Origin: Planctomycetota bacterium
GTDB taxonomy: Bacteria; Planctomycetota; Planctomycetia; Planctomycetales; Planctomycetaceae
Length of the DNA stretch: 7,580 nt
Reading direction: 5' to 3'
NCBI GenBank assembly: GCA_003669575.1
Contig: QWOR01000006.1
Coordinates: 1 to 7,580 of the forward strand
Numbering within the stretch: the stretch's first letter is position 1; every line of letters begins with the position of its first letter. Below the pieces are notes generated by a model that had not been told where the DNA came from, did not search any database, and saw only the letters and a program-made list of their open reading frames with translations. Shown here one piece after another: positions 5,774-7,580 of the stretch. The translations under genes were made by a program, and so were the position numbers.

Positions 5774-7580
5774 ATGGCAGAGAACACTCCCCGTTGGACG
5801 TCAGCAGCAAAGCTGCTGAGCTTGTTGGCTTTCGGAGTCTTATCCGCCCCACCTGCAGTGCCTGCAGCTGAGCCCGTGGATGTCGAGACGGCGAAGATCA
5901 TTACCCAGATGATTCCGTCGTTCCATGTCTCCCGCAAAGGGGTCGACGACCGGATTTCGAGCATGCTGCTCGACTCCTATCTCAAGGATCTCGACCCGGC
6001 CAAGCTCTATTTTCTGCAATCCGACATCGATGAGTTCGCGCCGCACCGTCTGACTCTCGACGACGAACTGAAGGCCGGGAATGTCCAGTTCGGATACGAC
6101 GTGTTCAACCGCTACAAGCAGCGGTTGGCCACCCAGTTGAAGAAGGCGCACGCTCTGATTGATGCACCTCATGACTTTACTGTCGATGAGTCGATGACCA
6201 TCAAGGGAGACGATCAGCCCTGGGCGCGGACACAGGAAGAGGTCGACGATCGCTGGCGCAAGCGAATCAAGTACGACCTGTTGCAGTTCCGCCTCGACAA
6301 CGAATCTGACGAGGAAGCCAAAAAACGCCTGCACAGCCGCTACCGTACCGTTCAACGTAACATCGAGCAGATGAAACAGAGCGAGGTCGTTGAGCTCTAC
6401 CTGACCGCCCTGACGACCTGTTACGACCCGCATTCGACATACATGTCCCCGGAAAGTGCCGAGGACTTTGACATCCAGATGCGACTGAGCCTGGACGGGA
6501 TCGGAGCCTCGCTGCGATCAGAAGATGGTTACACCATCGTGGCCTCGGTCATTCCCGGTGGTCCGGCTGGCAAAGATGGCCGACTGAAGGACAAGGACAA
6601 GATCACCGGTGTCGGTCAGGAAACTGGCGAGATCGAGGATGTGTTCGAGGTCCGTCTCAGCGAAGTCGTTCGCAAGATTCGCGGCAAGGCAGGGACGAAG
6701 GTCCGTCTTCGCGTTCAGACCGGATTGACCGGCGAGACCGTGGTCTATGAACTGGTTCGCGACAAGGTCGAGATCCAGGATTCAGCAGCCAAGGGCGAAA
6801 TTATCGAGACCAAGGACCGTCTTGGTCGCTCGGGCAAGATCGGCATCATCAGCCTCCCCTCGTTCTACCGCGACTTCAGTGCCGTGGAGAATGGTCAAGG
6901 GAAAAGTGCGGTCGTGGACGTCGAGAAGATTCTGAATGACTTCCGTGATGCGGGCGGTGTCGACGCCGTGATCATGGATCTGCGTGGCAATGGCGGAGGA
7001 GCTCTCAGCGAAGCCATCGAGATTTCCGGGCTGTTTATCGATCAGGGCCCCGTGGTGCAGGTCAAGGACCCCTCCGGTAAGGTCAAGGAACTCGATGACG
7101 AAGTTCCCGGCGCACTCTATACAGGTCCGCTTGTGGTCATCTGCAATCGACTGTCCGCTTCCGCTTCGGAGATCTTCGCGGGGGTGATCAAGGATTACCG
7201 CCGTGGTGTCGTGATCGGCGATTCGACGACTCACGGAAAAGGCACGGTGCAGAATCTGATGCCGGTGTCCGCACGCCAGGCATTCCGCGTTCTGGGCGGT
7301 AATGGTCCCGACCTGGGCCGGTTGAAGATGACGATTCAGCAGTTCTATCGCGTTAATGGCGACAGCACCCAGAATCGCGGCGTCCGTTCCGATGTGGTCT
7401 TGCCATCACTGCTCGATCACATCGACGAAGGGGAATCAGGTCTCGAAAACGCCCTGCCGTTCGATCAAATCCGCAATGCCAATTACCTGCCTGGCAAGCC
7501 GATCTCGGCCGACCTGATTGCAGCTCTTCAGAAGAACAGCGAAGTCCGCGTGAGCGGTGACCAGGATTTTCAGAAAGTCG
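5774..7580 (+). CDS. prc: Tail-specific (C-terminal processing) protease Prc, 3' end cut by window edge
   Basis: An open frame of about 602 codons runs off the right edge; E. coli Prc is 682 residues, so most of the protein is present. A signal peptide (hydrophobic 14-25, likely cut after Ala31) sends it to the periplasm. Residues 36-235 match the Prc N-terminal helical domain (LKDLDPAKLYFL; YDPHSTYMSP at 217-226). A PDZ domain follows at about 240-315, then the S41 peptidase core: IGIISLPSFY (356-365), DLRGNGGG (402-409), the nucleophile in SASASE (Ser463 by alignment with E. coli Ser452), and GKGTVQ with the general base Lys489. FYRVNGDSTQNRGV and ALPFDQI also match Prc. The Ser-Lys dyad is intact, so it should be active in trimming or degrading periplasmic proteins from their C-termini. 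The ATG at 5774 has AGGGA nine bases upstream; a GTG at 5741 is possible but has a poor ribosome site. Confidence 0.95.
   Translation, partial: MAENTPRWTSAAKLLSLLAFGVLSAPPAVPAAEPVDVETAKIITQMIPSFHVSRKGVDDRISSMLLDSYLKDLDPAKLYFLQSDIDEFAPHRLTLDDELKAGNVQFGYDVFNRYKQRLATQLKKAHALIDAPHDFTVDESMTIKGDDQPWARTQEEVDDRWRKRIKYDLLQFRLDNESDEEAKKRLHSRYRTVQRNIEQMKQSEVVELYLTALTTCYDPHSTYMSPESAEDFDIQMRLSLDGIGASLRSEDGYTIVASVIPGGPAGKDGRLKDKDKITGVGQETGEIEDVFEVRLSEVVRKIRGKAGTKVRLRVQTGLTGETVVYELVRDKVEIQDSAAKGEIIETKDRLGRSGKIGIISLPSFYRDFSAVENGQGKSAVVDVEKILNDFRDAGGVDAVIMDLRGNGGGALSEAIEISGLFIDQGPVVQVKDPSGKVKELDDEVPGALYTGPLVVICNRLSASASEIFAGVIKDYRRGVVIGDSTTHGKGTVQNLMPVSARQAFRVLGGNGPDLGRLKMTIQQFYRVNGDSTQNRGVRSDVVLPSLLDHIDEGESGLENALPFDQIRNANYLPGKPISADLIAALQKNSEVRVSGDQDFQKV

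Noticed and set aside
5511..5819. 102-codon open frame starting MGSGKS, Walker-A-like
   Set aside because: There is no Walker B or further P-loop features, no good ribosome site, and it overlaps the well-supported start of prc.
5840..6433. 197-codon minus-strand open frame opposite prc
   Set aside because: It is antisense to the conserved Prc N-terminal domain, whose plus-strand reading is clear.
1..7580. CRISPR arrays, tRNA or rRNA genes, insertion sequence ends
   Set aside because: No regularly spaced direct repeats, no cloverleaf or rRNA-like sequence and no transposase frame were seen on either strand.

Overview
The window is a moderately GC-rich bacterial chromosomal segment. It most resembles a planctomycete. 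The signs are a TlpA-type thioredoxin fused to N-terminal beta-sandwich domains, a DUF58 gene beside a membrane-anchored coiled-coil protein of DUF4175-like layout, a short lipoprotein with a CPV...CCEGC metal-site motif, and long gaps between short transcription units. This assignment rests on protein style, not on a marker gene. No genus is claimed.

Layout from left to right. Positions 1-285 (minus) hold the first 95 codons of a DUF3841-like gene that runs off the left edge. Positions 286-501 are non-coding and carry two REP-like palindromes with the same stem, followed by a pair of hairpins just past the next gene's stop. Positions 502-1737 (minus) encode a secreted TlpA/ResA-like thioredoxin. 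A 132-base gap with a terminator-like hairpin follows. Positions 1870-3615 (minus) encode a three-TM protein with a very long charged coiled coil and a Gly/Glu tract. A 310-base gap follows, with a candidate promoter. Positions 3926-4819 (minus) encode a DUF58 protein. The divergent region 4820-5084 contains overlapping inverted repeats. Positions 5085-5474 (plus) encode a small lipoprotein with a YHS/TRASH-like motif. After a 299-base gap with a candidate promoter, 5774 to the right edge (plus) encodes the tail-specific protease Prc, cut by the window after about 602 codons.

Most products are envelope proteins: a periplasmic thiol-disulfide protein, a membrane-anchored coiled coil with its DUF58 partner, a lipoprotein and a periplasmic protease. 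DUF58 and the coiled-coil protein probably act together, as in MoxR/DUF58/Bat-type loci, although no MoxR ATPase gene is in view. The other genes look like neighbours rather than one pathway. I did not find a clear new multi-gene system. The items most worth checking are the edge-cut DUF3841 gene with its adjacent palindromes, the nested inverted repeats at 4899-4982, and the DUF58/coiled-coil pair.
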